The notes under the pieces: model-generated
What the model saw: only the letters and a program-made list of their open reading frames with translations
What the model was told of the DNA's origin: nothing
Database searches by the model: none
Position numbers and translations under genes: made by a program
Shown here: positions 1-10,721 of the stretch, piece after piece
Layout: each line of letters starts with the position of its first letter
How positions within the stretch are numbered: the stretch's first letter is position 1
Assembly: GCA_038025085.1 (NCBI GenBank)
Contig: CM076154.1
Coordinates: 16,094,001 to 16,158,000, forward strand
Length of the DNA stretch: 64,000 nucleotides
Reading direction: 5' to 3'
DNA from: Tetragonia tetragonoides
Lineage: Eukaryota > Streptophyta > Magnoliopsida > Caryophyllales > Aizoaceae

Positions 1-1626
1 TGATGGCATTAGCATACATATCATCCATTGGCCCTTCATACAAATTCTCAACACGATATTTCTGAGCCGTTGCTGGAGATGGCAAGTGATAGATCATCAT
101 TTCAAGCAGAGCAGTACTAGCTGGCAGCCAGGTCTGCATGACACGTTTCATCAACGCCTTACTCATCAAGTCTTTCTCATCACCCTTCAACTGTATCCCA
201 AGCTTTTGAAGCATAGGCCACAGTTTATCCTTCTGATCATTCATGCAAGTTGCAATAACCTGCTTGATGGGCTCATAACAGAACTGAACGAACCCACGCT
301 TACAAGTTGGGGAACCACTCGCCTTGGTAGTCCACTTTTTGGTGGCTGGATCAAAGAAGTTTTCACCCCAGAGACGTTCCATCATCTTGGATTCATCAAC
401 TCCAAACTTGGAGGCATACATCTTAGCAAAGTTGGTGAGAGTAAATGCCCAACCATGAAGACCAGCTGAGAATGCCACTGTCCCTTTTTCAGGGTAGACC
501 ATGCAATCACCAAGAAGAGGATCTTCATATGTAGCCATGATTACATTGGCATTCTCAATAACCTTCTGGAAAGTTGTGTAAGCCTCCTCTCCGTCAAGTT
601 GAAGCTCAAGGAAACAGCGATCCATCTTATTGACAGTCAGAACAGGCCTGATCCTCTCAGCAAGAGACTGACGGAGAACAGTTTCTGTCTGGACACAAAC
701 TCCCTCAATACAGTCAACCACAACGAGAGCACCATCAGTAATACGTAGAGCAGCAGTGACCTCAGATGAGAAGTCAATGTGCCCAGGAGAATCAATAAGG
801 TTGATGAGGTACTCATTCCCTTGACGCTGTCCCTTAAAAGCACTCAATGCTTCATCAGTCATCTCATAGTATAGAGAAATTCCAGTTGACTTGATGGTGA
901 TACCACGTTCAGCCTCATCAGCGCGGGTATCAGTCATACGAACATCACCAGCCACTTCTTGGGCGATGATACCAGCAGCAGCCACCAAGGAATCGGTGAG
1001 TGTTGATTTCCCTGGAGAATGGAATGATGTTACATTAGAAAAAAGGCCCCGTGCTGAACAGCAGCAACATAGGTATGTTACACAGCAATACTTGAACAGA
1101 TAATAACAAAGGTTATCTTCCATCAGGTAACCATTAAAGTTTCAACTACTCATCATATATTGAAATTTGGTTGGACAATCCAAACAATAGATGAGAACAA
1201 GCATACCACTTACAATGGAAGTAAGATCAAAATTTAAAATACCAAAAGGCTAAATTTTCCCTAAGAGTAAACTAATTAAATGAGACAGTCATATGAAGAC
1301 ATACATGAAAAGACAGATCTCTTACCACATTAAACTGATTACTCTGTAACCAATAACTAGTAAAACTATACAATGCAAGTTAACAGGTAAATAAATATAT
1401 ATGATATGAAAAAGATGTATTACCATGATCGACATGAGCAATAACAGACATGTTACGGATGTTGTGTTTTAAGTCCATAATCCTGCGGAGCTCTTCAGCA
1501 GTAAACTTCACCTGTAAGGCCACAAATAATACAACAAAAACTTAAGAAAGTATACAGCTAAACTAGCAACATCAGAGTAACACTTGAGAAATTCGAGACT
1601 TCTATCTCGGACAAAATACATACCAT
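1..1626 (-). CDS. Elongation factor 2 (eEF2), left copy, 5' part of gene
   Basis: Encodes the GTPase that moves peptidyl-tRNA and mRNA through the cytosolic ribosome. The gene runs off the left window edge. The start ATG is at 1626-1624 and is the whole first coding exon, because a GT donor follows at once. Coding exon 2 is 1511-1424 and carries the P-loop region AHVDHG; coding exon 3 starts at 1011 (GKSTLTDS) and stays open to base 1. Exon sizes and phases match the complete copy at 39067-42129, and exon 2 is 88 bp in both. By eye the coding parts are almost identical; one change is Lys for Arg in the stretch after PSPATAQ. No stop interrupts the visible frame, so the visible part looks intact. 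The C-terminal half, including the diphthamide loop, lies outside the window. Confidence 0.95.
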
Positions 1627-2566
1627 CTTGACGGCTAGTGATCGAAAACACACGCAATCAGCAGATACAGATCAAAGTTCCCAAAAGATCCTAATTGAAC
1701 CCTGTACAGAAAATTTACAAGTCTCAGTAAATCGTTCAAAAAAACATAAGGAAATTCAAAAACAATCCAGTAACATGTTAAGATTGCAATTAATAAGAGG
1801 CAATTCCTAACGTCAACCAATCAAAACAGGCAAGCAGCATATATACTATAAACTGAAAGCACATAAAACGGATTAACATAACCCTGAAAACATTAAAACA
1901 GGCAAGCAGCATATGTACTAGAATTTTGGTATTGTAGTAAAAAAAGATTAAAACTTTAACAACTTCTAGATCAGTTTTAGAAGTGTACAATGAAGACTGC
2001 TTAGGCGAGCAAAAATAAAACACGTACTGAACCGAAATCATAAAACCCGAAAGCATAATCCATAGAAATTGTTACAAAGTTTACAACTTTGATAAATTGA
2101 AGATCAAAGGGTTGCAAATTTAGAAACATTTTCTCAAGATACTAGTCAGATTTTACTTTTTACTATATTAAAACTCAAAAAGGAGCCTCCTTTCCTACGT
2201 AGAACAATGAACAAAACCCCCTAACATCAAGGTTTGATACATTATAACAAACCATAACAACAAATAAATCTTTAGCAAATACAATATACAAAGTATGAAA
2301 GTAAACCATATATACTTTAACAGCAAACAAAAAGAAAACCAAAACCCATATGAAATCAAAAGCAAGAACAATCATACATAAAGTCCAACATGCAAAGATT
2401 AAAACTTTGAAAATACTAACAACATTGAAGACTATGTAAAGGAGAGAGAAAGAGAGAAACCTGTGTTATAATGGCACAAGGGTTTTGGTTGCTTAACGTA
2501 AGGAAAGAACAAGAGGAGAAAAATAAGAGAAATAAAGAAGACCACGGCTCAAATACATATTTATAG
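1627..2566 (-). promoter_or_regulatory. Left eEF2 5' leader, leader intron and TATA box
   Basis: The leader is split like that of the right copy. An upstream non-coding exon ends at 2461, the intron spans 2460-1702 (GT donor followed by a CT-rich run, CTGTACAG acceptor), and a short exon 1701-1627 leads to the ATG. A TATA box CTATAAATA reads on the minus strand at 2566-2558, so transcription should start near 2535. An intron in the 5' leader is common in highly expressed plant translation-factor genes and often raises expression. The match to the right copy fades upstream of about 2605. Confidence 0.8.
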
Positions 2567-2605
2567 GGATGGTAGGCAAAAAGAAAACCCTATTTATTAA
2601 AACAA

Positions 2606-3599
2606 CAGTCATTCTTCGGGCACTCGCGGCCCAGTTTCCTTCTTTTTTTTTCTTTTTTTTTTTGGTTTACTCTGAATGAAAAAGGAACGTGGGATTATGT
2701 GTTGTTGATTACATAAATAAACCGAATCTTTTTCTATTTTAGAAATACAAACTTACAAAGTCCACGGTATACTAATTACTAAAGGACACGCGCGGAATTA
2801 AATTAAAAGATTAGGACCAAATTGCAAATAACAAAAATTTCCCCAACCTTTCTCTCTCATCAGCCCTCTTGTCCAGTGTCCACCTCCACGAGTACCACGA
2901 CTGTTATTCCCTCGCTCTCTCTCTCCCCAAACTCAAGCGCTCTATCAATTGATTGCTCACTAGTGAGATTAGGGTTTCCTTTCCTTCTTTATTTGAGCCT
3001 TAATTTAATCGTTGATGATTATGTTATTTGTCTCAAACATAAAATGCATAAGTGTTGGTTTTCTCCTGTTTGGGTGTTACAGAAATAGTTGTACTTGATT
3101 AGGTCTAGAGTCCTGAACCTGAGCTTCTTGTTGTTGTAAAGAGATGAGAATTTGCTCATTAAATCAATGTTCATGTATAACTGTTTCTAAGCTTCTCGTG
3201 TATTTTCCTCGATAGTATAAGTCACACCAAAAGTTTCATAATGTTAGTTGTTTAGATGGTTGTGGGAGGTGTAATTTGTTGAATGTATTCAGAATAGTTT
3301 CAGATAATAGAAGCAAAATAAATGATATTGGAATGGACATTTTGAATCAGATATAACAGCATTCTTTTTTAGTTTGATATGATGAGCTACAATATGTTTG
3401 TTCTTAGATTTTTGTTTTAAGTTCTGGTAACTCTGATCACTTTGCTTTTCAACTGTTTCTTTGGTTTTGATCATTGAAGTGGACTTTTGATCATTGAAGT
3501 GGATTCCAGTGTTGGATCCTTCTACTTTCATTGATTATTTTTTCATATTTCATGTTTTTTTTTACAAGCCCTATGTCTTAATTTAGTTGTTATCAAATT
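2606..3599. other. Intergenic, no gene seen
   Basis: AT-rich sequence with T-runs near 2641-2663 and a CT-rich stretch near 2850-2935. The open frames here have no recognisable protein character. Nothing further is supported. Confidence 0.5.
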
Positions 3600-3998
3600 A
3601 GGGGTGGCTTTGGTAGAGTTGATGGGTGGCTCCTCATTCATTGTGGGGTGGCTATCCTCTTTCATTGTGAGGTGGCTCCTGTTTGAATGTGGGGTGGCTC
3701 CTGTTTGAATGTGGGGTCGCTCCTCTTTCATTGTGAGGTGGCTTCTGTTTGAATGTGGGGTGACTCCTGTTTGAAGGTGGGGTGGCTCCTCTTTCATTGT
3801 GAGGTGGCTCCTCTTTGAATGTGGGGTGGCTCCTCTTTTATTGTGAGGTGGCTTCTGTTTGAATGTGGGGTGGCTCCTGTAGGAAGGTGGGGTGGGCGGG
3901 TGGCTCCTCTTTCATTGTGAGGTGGCTCCTCTTTGAATGTGAGGTGGCTCCTGTTTGAAGGTGGGGTGGCTCCTCTTTCATTGTGAGGTGGCTCCTAG
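3600..3998 (+). repeat. GGTGGCTC minisatellite, about 18 units
   Basis: Tandem units of about 22 bp built on GGGGTGGCTCCT or GAGGTGGCTCCT, each followed by CTTTCATTGT or GTTTGAATGT. I count about eighteen cores. The unit length keeps one minus-strand frame partly open, giving a low-complexity Met-Lys-Glu-Glu / Gln-Thr-Gly pattern that I do not regard as a gene. The same GGTGGCTC core recurs on the other strand at about 5020-5085 and 5995-6195. Confidence 0.9.
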
Positions 3999-4769
3999 AT
4001 GATCCATTGATCTCTACTTAAGCATGAAAAAGTTTCTGAACTACCTTAGTAGAATTATCAACAGTTTAGCACAGCTTACTGCAAGAGTTTTGTCCTCTGG
4101 CCCACAGATTCCCAAATATTACTTGGAAAAAATTGTTCTTGCCACTGGTAATAGTTTTACCTTTAAACAATTGTTCAGAGTTTGGTGCAGCTTACATAAG
4201 ACTTGGTCGGTTTTTTGAAATTTTTTGCAGGGATTCATGATGTTTGTGTGTATCCACCTAGGTGGGTTAAAGCTTTTATCAGTTGTGCTTTTAGTTTAAA
4301 CATCTCAAATGCTTCACTTTGACCATTTCAAGTTATCCTCTCAACAGAATATATGGATAAATTAGACAAACTTTTTGATAAGACAGAGCACTGGTTCATG
4401 CTCATTGTCGGACATGCTACTGGAATTATACCCTCCATTATTATATCATGTTTAGTGATTCTCTTACACTCATTTCTTTGCCAGCTTAGAGATGCCTACG
4501 CCATTTCCGAATTGAGAAAATGTGGGTATTCGAAACAGAATTTGTATAAGGAGGCATTTGATTTATATAAAGAGACACACCTTTGTTTATTTTGACTTGA
4601 AAATTCTGCTTTTTGTTTGTCCGGTAAAGGTTTTGGAATTTATTGTAAGTGAGCAGTTGAAAGTCATTTAACATTTTTTTTTTTTTTTTTGGAATTGAGG
4701 GTCTTGCATTCTTTATATAAAAGACCAGCACTGGGTTGATGATGGCTTTGGACATTTTGCAATGATTTG
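3999..4769. other. Intergenic, no gene seen
   Basis: AT-rich sequence with a T-run at 4673-4690. Short open frames have no recognisable domains. Confidence 0.45.
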
Positions 4770-4817
4770 GTGCCTCCCAAACCTCGCTTAGGCGGGATAC
4801 TCACCGGGTTGTTGTTG
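4770..4817 (+). mobile_element. Au-like SINE 3' fragment
   Basis: GGTGCCTCCCAAACCTCG, then TTAGGCGGG and a short (GTT)n tail. This matches the 3' end of the longer Au-like copies at 61096-61303 and 62565-62775, which share GGTGCCTCCAAAGAGGCTCC-type sequence and a TTG-repeat tail. The 5' portion is missing. Confidence 0.55.
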
Positions 4818-4837
4818 TATAATTGACTACTTTGCTG

Positions 4838-4912
4838 AAGCCTATTAGCTCAATGGTAGAGCATTGTGCTATTTTGCGCAAAACGATGTGGGTTCGAATC
4901 CCACATAGGCTA
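4838..4912 (+). other. tRNA-like sequence 1
   Basis: Folds like a tRNA: 7-bp acceptor AGCCTAT/ATAGGCT, D arm GCTC-AATGGTA-GAGC, and T arm GTGGG-TTCGAAT-CCCAC. It therefore has A-box-like and B-box-like (GGTTCGAATCC) pol III promoter elements. The anticodon arm is abnormal: TTGTG and CGCAA enclose an eight-base loop. A functional tRNA is unlikely; it is better read as a tRNA-derived repeat. A related sequence lies in inverted orientation at 5090-5167. Confidence 0.7.
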
Positions 4913-5009
4913 TTTATTTTGTGGTAGCCACCTCAATAGTACTTCAAATAGGTCACACAATACACAATATAACGTATGAAAAAGACTCATTCCCAATCTT
5001 ATATCAGAG

Positions 5010-5089
5010 TCCGAGTGTAAAAAGCAGAGCCACCCCCGATCTTATTTCAAAGCCACCCCTAATCTTAGTTTCAGAGCCACCCAAGTGTA
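5010..5089 (-). repeat. Short GGTGGCTC-type repeat beside tRNA-like 2
   Basis: Three imperfect copies of AGAGCCACCC (GGGTGGCTCT on the minus strand) separated by CCGATCTTATTTC-type spacers. They lie directly 3' of the tRNA-like sequence when read on the minus strand. Confidence 0.65.
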
Positions 5090-5167
5090 AAAAAGTCTAT
5101 GTAGGATTTGAACCTACATATGTGCTGTGTAAATGCACATGCTCTACCATTTGAGCTAATAGACTTC
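5090..5167 (-). other. tRNA-like sequence 2
   Basis: On the minus strand: acceptor AGTCTAT/ATAGACT, D arm GCTC-AAATGGTA-GAGC, T arm TGTAGGTTCAAATCCTACA. The anticodon arm TGTGC/GCACA has a nine-base loop, again not canonical. With tRNA-like 1 it forms an inverted pair around about 180 bp of sequence. Confidence 0.65.
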
Positions 5168-5990
5168 CTCCTCGCTTGCTTCATTTAACAAAGTTTGTCC
5201 AAATCATTATAGATAAATGAATAGCAAAAAAGAAAAAAAACCAAGGTAGTGGCACTTCTACCCAAGGCATCTATTCTCTCCCATAGTCCTTCTATTTATT
5301 ACTGGTCACTCCACCATTACCTTTTACACCAATCTTAAAGAAAAACACCACCAGAAAAGGAACACTGATGTTGAACTACTAGTATACCTTAAAGCTTCTT
5401 TCTCACTATTGCAATCTACTGAGGGAACACCATCGCCAATTTTACAGTATCGGTCATACTGACATGTTTCTTGATCACATACTGTTAGAATAACACAACA
5501 CAGTATGATTAGGTTGTTGTCATCAACAAATTTTGTGTTCTCAATAACACAGAAATTTATTCCAAACGGCCAATATCAGGCCTGCACTTCTAGTTGCAAT
5601 GACAAAGTTGAAAAATCAGTCCAAATTTCACTGAATTAATATCCTTGTGATTTGTGACACTGTCAAAACTATTTCATTGAAACTAATACTATCAGGTCAA
5701 TCAATTAAACATTTGGCCAGAAAGTATGAAGAAGAACAATATCCAAAAAAAATAATAATCGAAAGGCAAAAGTTCACAATGAAACACAAATTAATCAGGT
5801 AAGTGAACTAATTCACAATTATGCATCAAATTAAAGTATTTGCAACTGATCAACATCACAAACAACAATAAAATTGTGCTGCTACCGCACCCAAAAAAAA
5901 AAAAAAGAACATTGAGCTGCTACCAACTCCAAAAACAAACATAAACAAGCCACTGTGGACAATATAAACATAAATACTCTGTCTTATATC
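5168..5990. other. Intergenic, no gene seen
   Basis: AT-rich, no supported coding region. A-run at 5889-5905. Confidence 0.4.
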
Positions 5991-6196
5991 ATAACCCCCC
6001 CCCCCCCAATTTTATATCAGAGTCACCCTAATGTTATATGAGAACCACCCCTCATGTTACATCAGAGCCACCCCTGATCTTAAATGAGAAGCGCCCCCGA
6101 TGTTATATGAGAGCCACCCCTGAATCGTGATGTTAAATCAGAGCCACCCTCAATGTTATATGAGAGTCACCCCCCGTGTTGTATCAAAGCCACGTC
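5991..6196 (-). repeat. Third GGTGGCTC-type minisatellite
   Basis: A C-run near 5997-6008, then about eight imperfect units of the form TATATGAGAGCCACCCC / ATCAGAGCCACCCC with period near 25-30 bp. It sits directly 3' (minus strand) of tRNA-like 3, as at 5010-5167. Confidence 0.7.
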
Positions 6197-6273
6197 GAGT
6201 GTAAAATAGTGTGTAGAATTTGAACCTACACATTTGCATCCACGTGCTCTACCATTTGAGCTAATAGACATCA
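6197..6273 (-). other. tRNA-like sequence 3 (degenerate)
   Basis: Minus strand: GTCTATTAGCTCAAATGG, TAGAGC, then GTGTAGGTTCAAATTCTACAC. The A-box and B-box-like parts are kept. The acceptor 3' half is diverged (ACTATTTT). Confidence 0.6.
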
Positions 6274-7219
6274 ATGAACAGGTACTAAGGTCGAAGTATC
6301 ATATTTGGCAACATGCTTTATTTTATTTCACTTCCAATCCTTGCTATATGATTGCACAAAGGAGTCATTTGATTACTTACTAAAACTTTTACTTTTCCAC
6401 TTCTAGTTGCTACCTGCTGGTTCACAATTATTTCTCCACTCAATCGACATTTTTTTTTTCCTATTTTTCTTTTTTTATTTTGGTATAATTATCCACGAAC
6501 AATGGCTCACTAAAACTTTTCCAAAAGTTGACCATAAACATCCCAAATCACAACTTTCAAAATCCACACACAAACAAAATATCAAAAATCATCACTGATT
6601 CATTCACAACAATCCAATATTCGACATAAATCACAAGCGAATTATCGAAGAAAACATATATAGAGCAGAGAGAAGGTAATTGACATACGCAACCCAAGAG
6701 CGATGAAGATAGGTCTCGTTGAAGTCATCGAGCACGAAACACCACAATCCACCGGCCACTTAATTACAAAGTATACAAACGCAATCAAGCTTCTATGAAA
6801 TTCGTTTGAGTGATTGGGGTTATGCAAGAGTCTTAGTGAGTGAGGGAAGACAAAAGAACTTGAAGAGGAGAGAGAAAACGAGCTGTGAGAACTTGAGAAG
6901 TGAGAATGTCAAACGGGTGAAGGGAAATAACTGGTTTTAAGGTATTTAGAAAGTTTTTTGCAATTTAGTCCCTGACTTTTTACAAAATTTCCTCCGTGTC
7001 CTTTAGTCTACCGTGGACTAAGTCCACCCAAGACCTGCTGGTGGGATGTTCAACCTAATTTGCAACTAAATTAAAGTTTTTAAAAAGTTAAGATAGTACA
7101 TGTCAAAAATACCGAGGTTGTGCAGTGAAGCATCTTTCACTAATTTTGGCAGAGATTAGATTTAAATCTCGTATCCTTCAAAGTGAGAGGCTTCCTTGAT
7201 ATTTCGAAGAGAATAAAAA
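6274..7219. other. Intergenic, no gene seen
   Basis: AT-rich sequence up to the MULE terminus. Short open frames have no recognisable domains. Confidence 0.4.
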
Positions 7220-7306
7220 GGGTGTTACTATTTACCGCCATAAAATTACTACCTACCGCCCCTAGAAATTATAATTTTACCCTTCTTCACATTTTCACCC
7301 ATCCTC

Positions 7307-7365
7307 TCCCTCTCTAACTCTCACACCAATTCTCCCTCTCTAACTCTCACACCAATTCTCCCTCT
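7307..7365 (+). repeat. Duplicated CT-rich leader segment
   Basis: TCTCCCTCTCTAACTCTCAC plus ACCAAT occurs twice head to tail within the 5' leader of the transposase gene. Confidence 0.8.
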
Positions 7366-7422
7366 CTACCACCCACTCTCATACCCAACCTTCATCAACA
7401 TTCACTCAAGCAACGGCCGCGG

Positions 7423-10400
7423 ATGTCTGCCGGCGACCAGGAAGTGCCGTCGACGGTGGCCGAGGTAAATATTTTTTTCCGCATATTTTGAACGGGCGTC
7501 CGTGATTTACGCCCCGTCCATGGAACAGGCGTCTGAAATTTCCGCCTGGACCATGGACGGGGCGTAAATCACGGACGCATTAACCATGGCTGAGGCGTCA
7601 ATCACGGACGCCTAGACCATGGTTCAGGCGTCTGAGATTTACGCCTCGACCATGGTATAGGCGTCCGTGATTTCCGCCCTTTTTCATGGTCAAGGCGTAA
7701 ATTTCAGACGTCTGTCCTTTGGTTCAGTCGGTTTTGATAGACGTTTGAATTTAAGATTAAGCTAACATTGTTTTCGTTGTTTTTGTTAGGTTTCTTTGGA
7801 GCGGTTTGGTGGTGATGGTGTTGATTACAGTACGCATTTCGTCACTGATGAGTTATTTGATAGTGATAGAGATGCAATTAATTGGGCAAAACAAATTGCC
7901 CTTACTATCGGGTTTGAAGTTGATAATTTCGTCACACAAGAAGAATGGAAGCGTAAAATTGTTAAGATGCAATCGAGGTGAACGCTACAGAGGGGAATTA
8001 AAAGACTTAGATACTGCTGCTCGGAAGAATACGAAAACAAAGGCTTGTAAATGTACGTTCCAGTTAAGAGCTGAGCAAGTGTATGGGTCCAGTAGTTGGA
8101 TGATTGTCACATTGCCTGGGATTAGGGGTACGCACAACCATGACTTTGCTGTGTTTCCTGAGGGATATCGTCAGATGAGTGGTCTTAGTCCTGGGTCAAA
8201 GCAACTCGTTCATGACATGACTTCGGCACAAACAAAGCCATGTGCTATCTTGGCCGCTATTAAGGAAAAATTTCCCGAGGACAATGCAACTAGACGGCAT
8301 GTGTACAACAACAGAGATCGTATAAGGAAACTTGATTTTGAAGAGAGAGATGTCATTGGTCAGTTTCATCATTTAGCTGTGGAGAATAAGTACGTACATT
8401 GGACAAGAGCCGACCCAGCTACTAATGAGGTAACTCACGTGTTCATGGCACACCCTACATCAATTCAGTTACTTCGGTCTTTTCCTTGGTTGATTGGCTT
8501 AGATTCCACGTACAAAACAAACAAGTATAAGATGCCGTTTCTTGAGATAGTGGGGATGACTCCAAGCAATAAGAACTTCCTCATAGCTTATGCCATTATG
8601 AAGGATGAGACTGAGGCAAGCTATGCGTGGGTCTTAGATAAGTTGAGGATGCTTATTGGAAATGATGTACACCCAACAGCAATTTTGACCGATCGTGAGC
8701 TAGGGTTGATGACACCTATTAGAGAGATATTTCCCGAGAGTGCCCATTTGCTCTGTCCATGGCACATTAACAAAGTCGTTGAAGACAAAGTGTACAGACT
8801 TTGTGGAAAAGATAAGGTCGCCGCGCAGAGGTTCAAGAACGGGAAGTGGAAATCTATCATGGAAGCTTCCACAAAAGCTGAGTACGATAGAGCAGTGCGT
8901 ATGATGAAGGATAGTTGGAGGAATTTCCCTCACGTGATATCCTATGTAGAGGAGCCCTGGCTGAGATACAAAGAGATGTTTGTAGCTGCGTGGACGAATA
9001 AGGTGCTACACCTTGGCAACACTACGACTTGCAGGGTGGAGAGTGCACATGCCGCGCTAAAACAGTGGTTGAACTCCTCAACTAGAGCTTTGGACAATGT
9101 TTGGAACAAGGTCAACAAGTCAATCGAGTCACAACTAACTGAGATCAAGTACACACTTGAAGAGTGCAGAAGACGAAGAAGTGTGCTGTACTCGGGTTTC
9201 CCATTCAACTATCTGACCGGGTATGTTTCCCATTACTGCTTAGAAATATTATCGGATGAGCTGAAGAGGATGAGAGAATTGAGTCACCAAGTATTTGATC
9301 GTTGCGGTTGTGTATTGAGATCCACTCATCAGATCCCGTGTGCGTGTGAGTTGAAAACGGCCACGGATACGGGCACGCCAATTAGCTTGAATAGTGTCCA
9401 CAAATTTTGGCGAACACTCGTTATTAGTGATGCAGTGGAGATAGCTACGCTTGACATGACTGAGCATCCATCTGAGGACCATCGATACTTTCACTCTCTC
9501 GTCGACGAGGTTAACTCAAGCGACCGGGCAGTTGTGCGCAACATATCTGTCCTTATGAATGAGCAGCTTCATCCTGAGGAAGCGAGTTACGTCGAGCCGG
9601 AAGCGAACACGACAGTCAGAGGTCGACCGAGAGGGAGTTCCTCTACCAGACGTGATCCTAGTTCATGGGAGTACTCCCAGAGGGGTCGTGGTCGCCCTAG
9701 GTCATCCAGTTCGAGCCGCGGGCGTGGTCGTAGCTCATCCTCATCGAGTAACGTCGTGTGGAGTACTGGTATGAAAACCCATAATTTATTAACATGTACA
9801 TAATATTGTTAATTACTTTTTGATAAGTACTATTAATGACTTTCTATTATATTGTCTTGCAGCTGGACACGGAATAGATATCACTGAATTCTATCATGTT
9901 AACGAAATTCCGGGAATCATCATACCTTTCATTGAAGGATATCTCGATGTGCTTGGGGATGGTAATTGCGGTTTCCGTGTCATTGCGGACTACGTTTTCG
10001 GAGACCAAGAGCAATGGCAATTGACGAGAGTTTGCATTGCAAACGAACTCTTAGCTAACCGAGCATTGTACGAAAACATATACGTTGACGGGGTCGACGC
10101 TGGTTACCGCCGTATTATGTGGGACGGAGGTGCGTGTAACGATGATCACTGGATGATAGTACTTGAGGATTTGTTCCCGATTGCCAACTTCTTCAATGCA
10201 GCGATTATGTTATTCGGATACGGCAGCGGAAGGGGGTTATATGCTTGTTACACAGTGCTACCGTTGCAAGCACCTTCGACTGCTAGACGTCCAAGTAGGG
10301 AAATTGTCATAGGTCATTTAGGTGATTCGTACATGCATTATATCCGTCTGAATTTAGCCTCAGATTTCCCTATTCCTCCGATATGCGCAGCATGGTTTAC

Positions 10401-10485
10401 TTCCCGTTCTGATAGTGTCGCTGATTGGGAGCAAATGTATGTTAGGCGAAGAGCACATTGGGATCGTTTAGCGAGGTCGACGTAA
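7423..10485 (+). pseudogene. MULE transposase spliced to OTU protease domain
   Basis: Proposed exons: 7423-7464 (ATG, 14 codons, GTAAAT donor), 7790-9768 (TTTTGTTAG acceptor) and 9863-10485 (94-bp intron, TTGCAG acceptor, TAA stop), about 880 residues. The N-terminus resembles a FAR1-type zinc-binding region (DELFDSDRDAINWAK). The DDE-type core has Asp in LDSTYKTNKY (codon 8502), Asp in TDRE (8691) and Glu in VESAHA (9039). A SWIM-like CGC...PCACEL follows, then an Arg/Ser/Gly-rich tail. The last exon is an OTU-like cysteine protease domain with LGDGNCGFR (Cys codon 9967) and a late HYIRL that may hold the catalytic His. One frameshift near 7970-7980 breaks it: exon 2 starts in one frame and continues in the +1 frame. 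MULE transposases cut and insert the element; the OTU part may remove ubiquitin, which is inference. Confidence 0.85.
7488..7722. repeat. Left subterminal palindromic array
   Basis: About seven units spaced 33-43 bp, each a partial palindrome such as GGCGTCCGTGATTTACGCC or GGCGTCTGAGATTTACGCC, separated by CCATGG-centred linkers (ACCATGGT). The array lies inside intron 1 of the transposase gene. The right end has the matching array at 13036-13195. The pattern suggests repeated binding sites for the transposase, or hairpins, which is inference. Confidence 0.85.
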
Positions 10486-10721
10486 TTGAATGTTTTGCGT
10501 GATTGTTATATTTTTCTACTTATATCATTGTCACATTTTTGTGTGATTGTTATATTTTGCATGTTATATTTTTTCGTGATTATTGGAGGTAAATAAAACA
10601 ACAAATTACAATAAAACAAAAAAGGTAAATAAGAAACAACAAATTACAATAACACAAATAAATAACAATAACAATGAAACTCTTATATAAATATATAACA
10701 AATTCATCTAGGGTCAATACA
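10486..10721. other. Spacer between the convergent MULE genes
   Basis: 236 bp of A/T-rich sequence holding the 3' ends of both genes, with AATAAA-like motifs such as AAATAAAAC on both strands. No extra gene is seen. Confidence 0.6.

Noticed and set aside
86..469. 127-codon plus-strand frame at the left edge
   Set aside because: Antisense shadow of the left eEF2 exon; the same shadow appears opposite the right copy.
3543..3797. 84-codon frame in the minisatellite
   Set aside because: Arises from a repeat unit that keeps the frame open; no start context or domain.
4838..4912. Functional tRNA gene
   Set aside because: Acceptor, D and T arms are good, but the anticodon loop has the wrong size and related decayed copies lie nearby, so a tRNA-derived repeat is more likely.
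9820..10485. OTU protein as a separate gene starting at Met 9820
   Set aside because: The Met lies in a 94-bp intron with good GT-AG sites; splicing joins the OTU domain to the transposase in frame.
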